Assembly (NCBI GenBank): GCA_030063045.1
Contig: JAQSEB010000082.1
Coordinates: 2,666,001 to 2,730,000 of the forward strand
Direction: 5' to 3'
DNA: 64,000 bases
Source: Pratylenchus scribneri
Taxonomy: Eukaryota; Nematoda; Chromadorea; Rhabditida; Pratylenchidae
The position numbers and the translations under genes were made by a program. Positions 12,204 to 25,233 of the stretch are shown here, piece by piece (positions within the stretch are counted from its first letter, which is position 1; each line of letters begins with the position of its first letter). The notes below the pieces were generated by a model, which did not search any database, was not told where the DNA came from, and saw only the letters and a list, made by a program, of their open reading frames with translations.

Positions 12204-15200
12204 TTGAAAATATTTTTTTTTGGATTGGCTGCAAATTTGTAAATATTTTTAATGAAAGTTGTTTAACGAGAAAATAGTGAAATAAAAGGTATGAAAGAAC
12301 TATGGAAATTGATTTATAAATTATTTTGAAAAAATTGTTCGCTTAAATACAATAGTATTTTAAAAGTTTATGGGACTTATTTTTCTACCAAGAAAAAAGA
12401 TTGCAACATCCTTGTCCTTGCCCGAGGATGGGGAATATTATATAAAATATTTTCAATAATCAGAATTCATTTTTTAGATGGAAAGAAACGATATACTGAA
12501 ATTGTTTAAAAATTACAAAATCAAAATTTTGGGGATTAAACGCAAAATTTTTCTTAAACTTGATAATTTAAAATATGCCAAGTGCCAAATTTTAACAAAA
12601 AAAGGCTTAAGGGAGGCTATAAATATATAGCTAATTCATTTGACGCATAAATGAAAATGTTTGGGAATTATTAAAATATATTTTGGGTGTGGGGAGGGAT
12701 GATGTTTAATAGAGTATATACGGTAAATGTTCAAACCAAAATTGATGGTTTCCAAGTAAATAACTTTTCTTCCGTCTACAAATAATGCGCTTATTCTCTT
12801 TACCTTCTAAATTGCTTATTATTATTATACTGATTGAGGTGCATGTTCTGCTGTAGTGTACCATAAATTTATTCGTATTAATGTGAGAATTGTATTTTGG
12901 TCTTCAATGCCTGTTTTTGTATTTTTGTTTGGCACAATTCGAACAAAATAAATTTTCTGCCAATTCATTGCCCCCCCACTGCCAACATTTCCATCCATTT
13001 TTCAGCACAAATATCAATGACCACTGACTGTGCTGTAGTACATTTTTCGAACAATTTCTTCCAATTTCTCTCAATTTTGTCCTAATTAATTTTCACAAAT
13101 GAATACACCCGCCCATATTTCTTTTTAAGGTGTGTTTATTTGCTCATTTTGTGACTGTACTCCGCGGACTGCTGTTTGTGATTGTGACCTAATCTTGGAT
13201 CATTTATCTTCTGCCGATCGGCCGGGGGGACAGGGAAAAAGTAAACAAAAATTTGAGAAGGAAAAGGCCAACAAACGGTGTAAGGAAGGACGGATTGAAC
13301 GGAATTGGAGGAAATGGGATGAACGGAATTGGAGGGAATGTGGTGAAAATGAACCATCCAAAACCATTTTAATTTTCCCTATCAAAAATGGCTCATATTT
13401 TCAGCCGCCTCCGTGTGCCCAAAATATAAACATCAAGTTCAGTACATTAAATTAGTGTGCAAGCACGGAAAGCGGAGTAGAAGCTTTTGGCTTTGGCCTA
13501 ATCCCCCACCCCCTCCAATTAGTAATAATGCTCATAAATATGTTGGAAATGGGGAAGAGAAGATTATGTCAGAATTATGTTTGGAACAAAATGGCAGAAA
13601 AAATAGAAATTTTGAAGATCATACATCGTGTAGAACAAAATTAAAAATATATGTTTTGAAAAATGGCAAATTCATCGTTTTTGTATTGAAATTTGTGATT
13701 AAAAATGAGAAATTTTATATTTAATCTTGCTTAACAATTTTGAATCTATTCTAGCCGGTTTAATCGGAATGAAAATTGTTAATATTTATTTATACTTTTT
13801 TAGAGAATGGAACAAGAATTGACAATTGACATGTTTATATTTTAGTTTAGAATAGACGGCTTTGGTGATGATGCAGATCTATTAATAATATACATAATTA
13901 ATTTTAATTACCATAATTATCAGAAGGGGAAATAATTTCAGAAAAAATTAGACATTGGCATAGGTGTAAATTATATTTATAAAATATACTGTACCAAATA
14001 TTTCATCGGCTTTAAAAATTGCTGTTGATCATTGTTTAAAAAATATATATTTTATTATAGTTCATATTTGACCGAAGTAAAGTTGGTTTAATTTGAAAAG
14101 TTGAAATTTTATTTATTTTAAAGAATTTATGAAGGAATTGGATAAAAATGATTAAATCCGCTGATAAATTAAATTTGGAGCTGAATTCGACTGGGTCTTT
14201 GTTGCAAATTTGAAACTATTTTATGTCCCGGAGCGGATGATGCCTACAAATACAAATGTGTACAATTTTCATAACCAAATACGAAAAAAAAAGCAGAAAA
14301 GACGGAGTATTACCGAGAACACCATAGATCATGGCACAAAATAAAGGACACTTTTCTGATTGAGACATATTTGTGAATGAATTATGTGCCAAACAAAATG
14401 TTCAATATACAAATTAATTTAGGTATAGGACAAATAAAAGAGGCAGGTACAAATTGTTCTAAAATGGATTCTTGGAAAAATGTGACTATTATTATAGGGT
14501 GGGAAGAGGAATTTTGCAGCTGAAGTCAAAATTAAATAAATAATAGAGAGGGGAAACTGTGAAGTGTGAACCAAAACCAGTCAACTTTCGTTCTTTTCCG
14601 TAGGTCGATTTTATTTGAATTCCCTTCCACCATTTTCATCCGATTCATTAATTTAATGAATAAACAAAAAAAATATGAGCATTTGTGATTTTGGTGTACA
14701 AATTCAAAGATCTCTGCGCGAACTACGCCGCAAAAATGGGGCAAGGGAAAATGTTAGAATGGAAGCAAAAATGTTTGGTTGGGTTGAAAAATGTTGTGTC
14801 GCACGTGGAACTTTATTGTATTTTGTGAACATTTTTTTTGAAGGCAGCCAGCAATCTATGTGTTCAATGCAAACATAACAATGTCACAAAAGATAAAGGG
14901 GAAATGGGGGAATTAATGGTGAACATTGCAGTGGGAATTGGAAATTGGTGAACAAAAATAAATAAAATGATGAAAAAAGAACAACATTTCAGTGGAGTCG
15001 GTCGGAATTTGCTGTGAATGTGAAATGTGATGTTTGGAGTTTAGTTGAATTTGTGCTTACTTTTTGTAAATGTTTTGGGACAAATAGAATGAATGAATGG
15101 GAAAAAACCAAATAAAAATAGAATTTGTGGTCATTTTAGGAGAAATTAATCAGTAGGAAAGAATAGTCACGAATTTGGGAATGAATTACGGACCGAATTT

Positions 15201-16989
15201 GATTAATTAAAGAAGATGATTATTATTATTATTTAAGATAAATGAATAAAATTACCCAAATTTCATATGATATTTTATGTAAATAAATCTTGACCTTTGA
15301 ATGATCTCCAATATTTGGTTTTCGGGTAAAAGTAAGTAAAAACATAATTAACTCTTATTTATGAATGTTTATTCTATGATTAATTGGATTAATTAATGGG
15401 AAAGGCATTTAATTAAACATGATTTTGCACGATATCGAAGAAACTCAACTGAGATCTCGTAAAAATTTCCAAAAGATCTCGTAAATCCCATGCCATTTCT
15501 AATAAATTCTATATGAAGGGAATATTCAGAATTAAGAGTAAATTTTTCCGTGTCCATTTTATTTATGGTAAAATTTCTTTTATGTTTATTCCTCATTGAG
15601 CATCATTTTAACATTTTACAAATGGGCAAAGCAGAGACTATAATAGTAGAACATAAAACATAATTTATTGAAAAGTGTTCAATTTTTAGCTACAAATTAA
15701 AATTAACTCATAAAGGGATTAATCCCTAATAAGGGAAATAAATTAAGTTAATTAAACAGAGTATTTTCTTAAATTATTAAAAATGAATTCCGTTATGAAT
15801 TGAAAAAGTTCTTAAAAAAGGAAAAATGAAAATTGAATTTGAGAGGAATTTAAATAATTTTACTTGTGACAGGAACATATTAGAGACAATAATGGAATTG
15901 GAAAGTATTTGTATGACATAAACCGTTTCTGGAAAATGTGATAGGGGAATATGATAAACCATTCACATTTTAAAGGAATTTTTGTGTGTTTGTTATAGTC
16001 GCAAAGATTAGCCGTGAAAAATGTGCGGAATATTCGTCGAAACGAATAGTTTGCCAAAAAATGCGAAGGTGAAAGTGCTAATCGTGAATTGGATGGTGGG
16101 GGGGACGGAATGGTGAATGAATTTGAGTGATCTTTGTGGGCTGAATAAATATTAAATTTTATAAATTATTAATAAAAGTTTTGCAGGGGAAATGAAGAAC
16201 ATTCATTCATTACGAATTAAAAGTAAAATTATTTCGGGAAATATGCGGATTTTTGGGAAAATTTGAGGATTTTGATTCATTAAATGAAATATTTCGTGAA
16301 TATTTGGCCAATTTATTATTGAATTTTGGGAGTGCGCCTCAACGATGGAATGGACAATGGAGTGAATTCAGATGGGCATATGTGTGATCAATCAAGGCAC
16401 ACATGATCATAGTGCAGAAGGAATGAATGAATGAATGAAAATGAAATCAGAATGTGTCGATCACTGATCAGTTTCATTTGATCCGGGCATTCATTCATTC
16501 ATTGAACGAACCCATTCCCCACCTTTCGGACACATCGCCCATTTCCCCATCTCTTTTCCATCCATCCCCATTTTCCTATTTTCTCGGCATTTTTGGCTAT
16601 CCTAAATCGTGTCCATTGATTTGCCGGCATTTGCGCAGGCGCGCGCTTTTTCCTCCCCATTCCCCAGAGAGTTGGCCATTGAGGCAGGGAGAGTTCTCCT
16701 CCCGTTTTCAGCGGATTTTGTGTTTGTTTTTGAGTCCACTTTTTGATCCCGATTGATCATTATTTATTTGATTATTTTGCCCCGTTTGCTGCGATTTGAT
16801 GTTACACTTTTTGGGAATTATGATAAAATTGTCATATTTGGGTATATCACGCAAATTTGTATTTGATGAAATATGACAATTGTGTCCTCTTTTTCATTGA
16901 ATATTATTTAGGATAATGATGATTGAATGGAGCAAAAAGAAATAATTACATTATCTTTTCATATCAGCAGGAGATACTTTCGTGATTAG
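12204..16989. other. Long stretch without a recognisable gene
   Basis: I find no coding exon chain here on either strand. A 107-codon open frame at 13132-13455 on the plus strand has no recognisable motif and no splice-linked partner. Around 13180-13330 and 16450-16760 the DNA is less AT-rich and pyrimidine- or purine-biased, which could mark promoters or non-coding transcripts. An ATGGGGAATATTATA / ACGGTA-flanked segment around 12430-12730 may be a degenerate repeat. Confidence 0.4.
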
Positions 16990-17318
16990 CCGACATTTGC
17001 GGATGTGACATGGCGGACGAACTGGTCTGGTGCCGATGGTGGTTAAGCTGCTGTGGAATTTTTTAGAGCAATTTATTAGGCAAAAATTAGCTATAAAATG
17101 ATATCAAAAGCATTGGCCAATGTTGAATATTCACCCAGTTATGGTCAAAAAACCGTTGGTTTCCATTAATCGGTGAATATTGAACATTTTACAAAGCTTT
17201 TGTTATCATTTGTAGCTAATTTTATACCTATAATAAGCTATAAACAATACCAAGGAAGCTTTAACAACATCGGACCAGACAGTTTTGTCTGGATGTGTCG
17301 GGTTCCCGCAAATGTCGT
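16990..17318. repeat. Foldback MITE family R2, diverged copy
   Basis: It begins CCGACATTTGCGGATGTGAC and ends with the inverted GGGTTCCCGCAAATGTCG. Inner arms pair over GGTCTGGTGCCGATG and the complementary CATCGGACCAGAC, and over TTAGCTATAAAATGATA and TATCATTTGTAGCTAA. It is related to the much better preserved copy at 40510-40868. Confidence 0.75.
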
Positions 17319-17362
17319 AACTCGTAATATGACTTCTGTCTAGGGCATTTTTGTCTCAACGA

Positions 17363-17658
17363 TTTTGACGAACCATATCTCATCAACTAATTAATTAATC
17401 TATGTAGATGACCTAAAATACGTTTAATAACCAAAAGTATTGGCTGTCCGTTGATATATCTATCATACATATGTATTTGAAAAGTTTTGGCCAAATTGTG
17501 GTCATAAATACAATAACAAAGGCGAGTTTGACCAAAATTTTAAAGTTTTGAATGATCAATATACCAATTACCAATGAATGATAAGCATTTGAGGCTTTTA
17601 AATGCAATTAGATCATTTAGAATGGTTTATGGGCTAATGAGTTATGGTTCATCAAGCT
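17363..17658. repeat. Foldback element R4, adjacent to R2
   Basis: The left end is TTGACGAACCATATCTCATC. The right end is the inverted TAATGAGTTATGGTTCATCAA. Internal arms share ATGTAGATGACCTAAAA and the complementary TAGATCATTTAGAAT. It is about 300 bp with no open frame, and begins within 50 bp of the R2 copy, so it may be a nested or tandem insertion. Confidence 0.55.
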
Positions 17659-18879
17659 GAGATGTAAATGGCAAGTAGGAATTGGCCCAAATGTTTTGAA
17701 TTATTTATAATTCATTTATTGAAATAATTGATTATTAAAATATATTTTGTTTTCTCAAATTCAATCGATTTAGGAAATATATTTGGAATTGGGGTGGAAT
17801 GATGAACTGTGGTCTGACCAGAGAAAAGGTTCACAAAATCTATTAGACTGATGTGAATTTTGGGCCATTTTCCTGTGTTGATTGAATTCGGTTGCTGAAT
17901 AAATATTGAAGAATAATTCTAATTGGACCTGTCGAATATATTATTAGATAAATTATTTTTAAACTCTTTCGCATCATTTTCAGTAAATTAGAAAATTATT
18001 GAAAGAAAAATGAAAATTAAAACCTTAACAATTTAATTTTATTATTAGATGACCGATGACCCCAACCAAAATTTGCTAAAAGGAGTTAAAAGGTGATTAA
18101 TATAGACAATTTTTGCTTTTAATTAATTTTAAACAATTTTTAATGAGTCAAAACTGTGTCTGCGTGATTCTAATTGGGTATGGATTCCAAAATATTTTAT
18201 AAAGCGAAATTCGGTCGCCAAATGATCCGGGACAAATCTTTTCTTTATATTAAAAATTGATATAACCGAAGTTAAAATTATTTGTTTGTGATTAAGATCA
18301 CGAATTGTGATGTTCTATCATTGAAATTGGCCAATCCCCATTTTCAATCAAATTTTGTACCAAAAAATACCGCACCCATCAAATCGACAAAAAAATGGAC
18401 ACATTTTGTTGATGTTTGCGGCGATCAACAAAGATCACTTAAAATGAATTATAAATTGTTTTCGAACCGACACATCTTTCAATTTTCTTGTTGAATTTTG
18501 TGCCCCCTTAAACTTTACAAAAAGAATCGAAACTTGGTTTATTTGAAAATTTTTAGTCATATTTTAAAGTTTAAAATATGACTAGAAATTTTCATTAGAC
18601 AATTTGGAATTTAATCAAATAAATCAAATTAAATTCAATAATATACAAAAATCAAAAGCATTTTTATTAAAAATTATTTTTTTGTTATACATAAAATAAA
18701 TATAAAAAACAAAATTTGCATATAATAATTTAAGTGAAAGAGGGCATTATAGAAATACAATATATTATTATTTATTTATTTATGATATTCAAATGTTGCC
18801 ATCTTTCATTTACAATTTTGGGTTTTATTTGGGAAAGTTTGGTGGATGGCGATGAATTTTTCCTTCTCAATTTGGCGAA
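17659..18879. other. AT-rich spacer downstream of transporter copy A
   Basis: No gene is visible. The segment from about 18700 to 18880 is homologous to 26155-26300 in copy B (shared ACAAAATTTGCATATAATAAT), so the tandem duplication includes 3' flanking and former coding sequence downstream of the copy A stop. Confidence 0.5.
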
Positions 18880-21800
18880 TCAAACACTTTTCTGCCCTTT
18901 TTCCATTGATTCAATACTGCTGATGCTGATTGTTCCATTTTCTTTCTTTCCATTTCCATCTTGTTGAATTGTGCCTTTTCGATATTGGTATTTGAAGCTA
19001 AAAATAAATAATAAATTCATAATTCAATGTTTTTAAGTGTCGCTTACGCGGCCAAATAAGCCAGCAAAAAGACATCCAGGAACATGGCACCGGCACAAAC
19101 AAAAGCTTTGGTGGCCAAATTTTCGATGGGCAATTTGGTGATTATTCTAAAATATTTGAATTGAATTAATATAATGAAGAGCTAATTTCGTAAATAATAA
19201 AAATATAAAAAGCCAAAATTATTCGAATTTGGCCATTTAAGTATGAATAATTATAAAGTATTGCAAATGACAAAAAAAAAATGTGTGGAAAACTAATCTT
19301 TTTATATCTTGGTAATAGCAAGGTATTCGAGCTTATTATAATAGTATTAGGTTCAGGGTTATTGATTGATAGGTAGATTAAAATTTTTAATCTTATTTGG
19401 CCAAGTTAACTTCCCTCAAAAATTATTTTTCTAGGTGAAGATTTTTTCTGCAAATTGAATATTTCTTTTGACAACCATTTAATAAGTAATATTACGCCTA
19501 ATATTTAGCCTCACATTTAATAAACCCAATAATTAATTGCAAATTTAATAAATTTAATCCAATTATTTCCTTTTTAAAAATTAAAACTCACATTATGATG
19601 AGACTTCCCAACGAAGATGTTATACCCCAGCAGGCATGCGCAATCGCCTTCATTGAAAGGCCAGACTGAAATTCAATTAATTAATTAAATAATATTTTTC
19701 CACCCACCTGTGAATAGGCAAATTCCAGGCCAGTGATTGAAACCAATATTTCGGCAATGGAAATGATAAAAATTTGGGGCAATTGCCAAAGAATACTAAT
19801 TGAATTGGGCGGCGCCACTTGATGTACCGTTTTCGAATATTTCATCGTTTCATTTCCACTGATAAATAGCGTATAAATGCCACCTTGGTCCTCCATGTCA
19901 AATTGAATTCCACCAATTTTTGTAACACTCAATTCCTCTTTCTTCATTTTCGTTGGATCATTGTGCAATTGGTAAAAATTCCAACTTAAAATTTAAATTT
20001 ATTAGCCAATTATTTGTTGCCAGCATTGGGTAATCGTGGAAATTAGGGCATTTCCAAAATTGTGCAGGGATTTTGCTGGGCAAATTTAGGAAGTTCTCGG
20101 CTTTTCAACCAGAGTCGCGAGAATAGATTCATTCGACTCAGCGTAGTCGATTTATTCTAAGAAATTACAATTTCAAACCGATATTCGGGCTTATTAGGCA
20201 AAGTTAGCAAACCAAAAACATCGGTTCAGCTTTTTAAAACAAGTCCATATTGGTTTTAAATTGAAATTTCATAGAGTAAATCGAGCATGCCGAGTCGACT
20301 GAACATATTTCGAGTCTTTGGATTGATTTGAAGCCGAGATTTCTAAAATTGTTAAGTAAATACCCGGACAATTCCGGAAATGCCCTTTGCCCGTAAGATA
20401 TATAATTGTTTTTGTTTATTTTTCTCACCTTCCTGGTCGAACTTCAATGTACGGATATTGGGTGGCCCTGTTGGCATTGGCATTGCCATATTTGATTAAT
20501 TCTTGGGTTGGATGGCCACTTTTATTCACAAATGCATAAAAATCCTAATAAAAAAAAATATAATTTTATTTGTTTACTTATATTCCTTCAGGATATAATT
20601 TTATAAAAATTTGAATAAATAAAGCTGAAAAATTTTTAGCTTTTGAGTTTGAAATCTCTTATCGCTTTTACTATAAAACAAAAATTGAATAAAAAATCGG
20701 TAACTCTAAAATAGTTTTTTTTTCTTCGTTTTATAATCAAATTCAAATATATTCAAAAATTTCAAATTCAAATCTGATGATAGATAACTGCTGATAAGTA
20801 CCCAAAAAAGTAGCTGAATTTATAAACCAAAAATTCTTATTTAACTATGCCATTTTAATATAAAAGAGAATTACAAATCACAATTACAATTACAAATCGC
20901 AATTACAATTACAAATGGCAATTACAATTACAAATCACAATTACAATTACAAATCACAATTACAATTACAAATCGCAATTGAAATTACAAATCACAATTA
21001 CAATTACAAATCACAATTACAATTACAAATCACAATTACAATTACAAATCGCAATTACAATTACAAATCACAATTACAATTACAAATCGCAATTACAATT
21101 ACAAATCACAATTACAATTACAAATCACAATTACAATTACAAATCACAATTATAATTACAAATCACAATTACAATTACAAATCACAATTACAATTACAAA
21201 TCGCAATTACAATTACAAATCACAATTACAATTACAAATCGCAATTACAATTACAAATCACAATTATAATTACAAATCACAATTACAATTACAAATCACA
21301 ATTACAATTACAAATCGCAATTACAATTACAAATCACAATTACAATTACAAATCGCAATTACAATTACAAATCACAATTACAATTACAAATCACAATTAC
21401 AATTACAAATCGCAATTACAATTACAAATCACAATTATAATTACAAATCACAATTACAATTACAAATCGCAATTACAATTACAAATCGCAATTGAAATTA
21501 CAAATCGCAATTGAAATTACAAATCACAATTACAATTACAAATCACAATTACAATTACAAATCACAATTACAATTACAAATCACAATTATAATTAAGAGT
21601 ATATTTAAAAGATAATATCTAAATATTTTTTACAAAAACTGAACTATGAAAAAACTTCCAAAAAACCCAAATATTGTATTTAAGTCACCTTCCCCGAATG
21701 TTGATCGCAAGTGTGGCCAACACGGCACATTGCCAAATTGCCAGAATATTCCTCTGTTCCATCCAATGACAAAACAACGCCAATTTTGAATTGTCCAGTG

Positions 21801-24800
21801 CCACCGGTTGGCTTCTTTGTGTCGGCCCATGTGAGGGAATGGCCATTTTGGCCAATAAGAATTATGCTCGTCTCATTTTGAATATTTTCCGAAATGTTTG
21901 TTGGAAATTTTGTTGAACATTTTGATGCATTTTCATTGTTGGCCCATTCAATTTTCCATTCGTTTTGGCCTAACGCAACGTCGAAAAGTTCATCACGATT
22001 TGCCAATTTGTCGGCAATTAAGGACTGAAAATGCATAAAAATTTTTAAAATGAAATAAAAATCTAACAGAATTGGCTTTGAGAAATCGAAATTGGCCTGT
22101 TTCCAAATGAGTAATATTCAATGTGCATTTTTCATCTTGGAATGTGTTCGCAAAAGAGACAAATGCATGACCATCCTGGGGCAAATCGGGAAGAGTTGGC
22201 TGAAAATGAAAACAAATAAATAAAAGGGGTAATTATAATTAATGTATATTTTAATTTTATTTAATTTGTATTTTAATTTTTTATTTAATTTAATATTTCA
22301 ATTTATTATTTAATTAATATTTTAATTTCTATTTAATTTCTATTTTATTTAAATTAATATTTAAATTAATTTTTTATTTATTTTAATTTTTTAAAGATCA
22401 ATTATTTATTGGTTAATTCATTCATTGTTTTCCCCAACCAAAACGTACATTAATTTTGAGTTGAACAATGCCGGAAACGACAAAGGCAAATGCCGCGATG
22501 AAACCGCCAGCCACCATTTTTCTCAATGGAGTCAGCCGAACAAATCGTTCAAAAAATGGGTAAATGCCGGATTGAAAGGCGAAAATGAGCACAATTATCA
22601 AAATCTAAAATTAATTTATAGAAATATTTCCAATTTTTTTACCGGATTGACGACTTGCATTTGATCGGGCAAAAGGCGAAAATCTCCCCAAATTCGGCCA
22701 TCAAGCTGAAAGCAAATTTAAAATAAATTTTATAAATATTTTGGTTTACTAATAATGCTTGATTCATCCAAACAGTGGATCTAAAAATCATTAAAATTAA
22801 TACATTTTTGGGTATAATTCACTGTTGATCGTAAAGTGCCCAAAACATTGGCATTGGAATGAAAATGATTAGAAGGCGTTTCAGTGCACGGAAATCATCG
22901 ATGATTTGTTCCTTAAAATAAATTATTAAAGTAATATTCATGTTACGATAATATTGAAATTGAAATGCCAAGTATGGGTTAGTTAACGGCTTATGGACAT
23001 TGTATAAACTCGTGAGTAGGCTCATCCGACTCAGCATGGTCGATTTACTATATTAAATTTCTATTTCAAACCGATATTACGGATTAGGTAAAAGTTAGTA
23101 AAACAAAAACGGTTTGGGTTTAAAAAAGATTTAAATTTTGAAAATAAACTAGTATCGGTTTGAAATTTCTTATAGTAAATCGACTTCGAGTCGAATTAGT
23201 ATATTTTCGAGTTTGTACGAAACATAGAAGCCGATATTCTGGAAATTAACCAATCCGCACTTGCCAATTTCCAATAAACACCGCAACATTTATAATATAT
23301 AATTTTGTTGTATTTACCTTTTGGCATAAATTTGCATTATTCTTCACATCCTTTTTGCGTAAATCCAAACATTTTTGATCCTCCTCACAATTGTGGGTGT
23401 CGAAATAATAATCCAAAAATTTATTGTAATTTCCCTTCTCTGAGCAATTTTTGTTGGCCCTTGAAGTCTGGAAAATGGAAATTTGTTTTAATTTCAATGA
23501 TTGTATTTTCACTACCTTTACTACTCGATAAAGTGTCGTGAAAACATTTCCCTTTGGTGGAAGTTTAACATATCTGAAAAATTAATTAAATAAATTTTAT
23601 CTAAATAAAAAGTTACTTTTTGCTGCCCATAATGAAAATGACTAAAACAAATAAATTTAAAAAATTATTTAATTTAATTAAAATTCGAACGAAATGAGCA
23701 AATGACTCCGATGGTGGAAACACTGAACGAAAGTGGATAACCTAAATTTTAAATAAAATAAAAAATAAATGATTTAAATTTGCTCACATGAATCATTGCC
23801 AAAACATGGACGAGAACGGAGAATTGGCATTACTATATTTGAAATGACGGCACTAAATGTGTTGGAAATTTAATTAATTATTTCAACTCATTTTATAAAA
23901 GTACCCAATATTGATTGCAGCGTAGAACATTGAATAATAGGCGGAAATCTGAATAAATTAAATTTAGTATCAAAATGAAAATTTATTTTTAAAAGTTAAT
24001 TCTGAGAATTCTCTAAATTCCGGCTAGACGGTAGACGCTGGGTTGGCTAATTTCGGGAAACTCAGCTTCTAGACAACCAATAGACTCGCTCGAGAGTAGG
24101 TTCATTCGATTCAGCATGGTCGATTTAATCTATGAAATTTCAATTATAAACCGATTTTAACCTGTATAGAAAAACTGAAACGTTGTTTAAACTCAAACAT
24201 CTTTTGCCTAGGCCCTAATATTGGTTTGATATTGAAATTTCATATTATAAATCGATAACGCCGAGTCTAATAAACATAATTCTCGAGTTTGTACGATGTA
24301 TGGAAGCCGAGATTCTCGAAATAAGCTGGCTCAACTTCCGAGAATTAGCCAATTCTCTGAATATAACTGTAACAAAAAGACATCTCATCTACCATTTTCT
24401 CTTGATGCGGCTCAAATTGGTCCCCACCGAAAGATGCAATACTTGGACTCATTGTTGCGGTGCCAACCATTATAATTAGTTGGGCGGTGAAATCAAGCTG
24501 AAAAATATGAAAAAAATTTAACTCAAATTGGATGGAAAAATATACCCAAGGATGGGGAAAACCAACAGGTAAGAATGTGGATGCTAAAAAATAAATTTAA
24601 TAAAAATTTAAAAATGCAAACAAGTTATGACGATTTTGCCAAGAATGTAGACAAATGAACCATAGAAAATTGCACTAAATAAAATGAATTTAAAAATTGA
24701 GAATTATTAAATGAAATGACCGAAATTTGCCCAAATATCCATCGGAAATCGACGAACCAATGAGTCGTAGAATTCCGCCAATGATGCCGGTGGCACTAAG

Positions 24801-25233
24801 AATGACCACTGTGGTGTCCTGGTCAAATTGAAGAACATTGATGTAATATAAATTGAGGACATCTGTAAAAACAATTCTTTTTTATTATTACCAAATTAAA
24901 TAATAAATACTATTCAGTGCAGTCAACATTATTGCGAATTCCATGACCACAATCAAGAAACTTTGATACGGCCATATCTTAATAAAATCGAAGTTATTAT
25001 ACAAAATATAAATTAAATTTTACTTTGAACATTTCACGCCATGTTTTCGCCACTTTTAGACCATCGCCATTTTTGGCTTTGCTGCTGTCATTGTCAGTTT
25101 CCACAACGCTTTCACTTTTTGTGCTTAATTGGGTGCTCACTAAAATATGTGGATTGGAATTATTCGGCTTAATTTATTTATTCCATTTACCGGTATCCTC
25201 GATATTTGCTGCTTTCTCCTTGGTTGATGACAT
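18880..25233 (-). CDS. POT/SLC15 proton-coupled oligopeptide transporter, copy A (shortened C-tail)
   Basis: Imports di- and tripeptides with protons at the plasma membrane. It is a multi-exon minus-strand gene starting at ATG 25233 (MSSTKEKAANIEDTG) with a variable N-terminus, then IWPYQSFLIVVMEFAIMLTA (TM1), DTTVVILSATGIIGGILRL, the conserved SFGGDQFEPHQEKM, and GSKKYVKLPPKGNV. An extracellular loop between TM9 and TM10 contains CTLNITH, NASKCSTKFP and MCRVGHTCDQ. The signature VHQVAPPNSISILWQLPQ and ITGLEFAYSQ lead to the last membrane helices. The cytoplasmic tail FKYQYRKGTIQQDG ends at a TGA (18880-18882) where copy B has CGA, removing about 30 residues. Three R3 foldbacks (20047, 22985, 24004) and a minisatellite (20868) lie in its introns. 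Splice junctions match copy B. Substrate class is inferred from family. Confidence 0.87.
20047..20390. repeat. Foldback MITE family R3, copy 1 (in copy A intron)
   Basis: It begins GGGCATTTCCAAAATTGTG and ends CAATTCCGGAAATGCCC. The arms share TCATTCGACTCAGCGTAGTC and AATTTCAAACCGATATT with their complements. The equivalent intron of transporter copy B (about 27440-27490) lacks it: flanking sequence AAAATTCCAACTTAAAATTT and TTTGTTTATTTTTCTCACC is shared on both sides, so copy B shows the empty site. Confidence 0.85.
20868..21594. repeat. 18-bp minisatellite, about 40 units
   Basis: Tandem units of AATTACAATTACAAATCR, with R mostly A, less often G. Occasional variants have AATTATAATTAC or AATTGAAATTAC. 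The array lies in an intron of transporter copy A. Because the unit is a multiple of three it stays open in all plus frames, which creates a spurious 199-codon frame. Transporter copy B has a related array in the same intron with a longer unit. Confidence 0.97.
22985..23245. repeat. Foldback MITE family R3, copy 2
   Basis: This contains CTCATCCGACTCAGCATGGT and TTTCAAACCGATATTACGG on the left and the complementary TATCGGTTTGAAATTTC and GAAGCCGATATTCTGG on the right. It lies in the copy A intron before the exon encoding KNCSEKGNYNKF. The matching copy B intron at 30380-30420 is short and empty. Confidence 0.8.
24004..24360. repeat. Foldback MITE family R3, copy 3
   Basis: It begins GAGAATTCTCTAAATTCCGG and ends with the complementary series ACTTCCGAGAATTAGCC. 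It contains TTCATTCGATTCAGCATGGT and its inverted partner. It lies in the copy A intron before the FGGDQF exon. Copy B has a short intron there (31392-31433) without the element. Confidence 0.8.

Noticed and set aside
11779..12207. 142-codon plus-strand frame
   Set aside because: It is antisense to the Ser/Asn-rich first exon of the nuclear receptor, whose splice phases and zinc fingers fit the minus strand.
13132..13455. 107-codon plus-strand frame with several cysteines
   Set aside because: No domain, no splice partners and no conserved pattern; the cysteines are not arranged as in any family I know.
20868..21594. A 199-codon plus-strand open frame, and a first impression of a CRISPR-like array
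   Set aside because: It is an 18-bp tandem minisatellite with no unique spacers; the frame is open only because the unit length is divisible by three. The host is eukaryotic.
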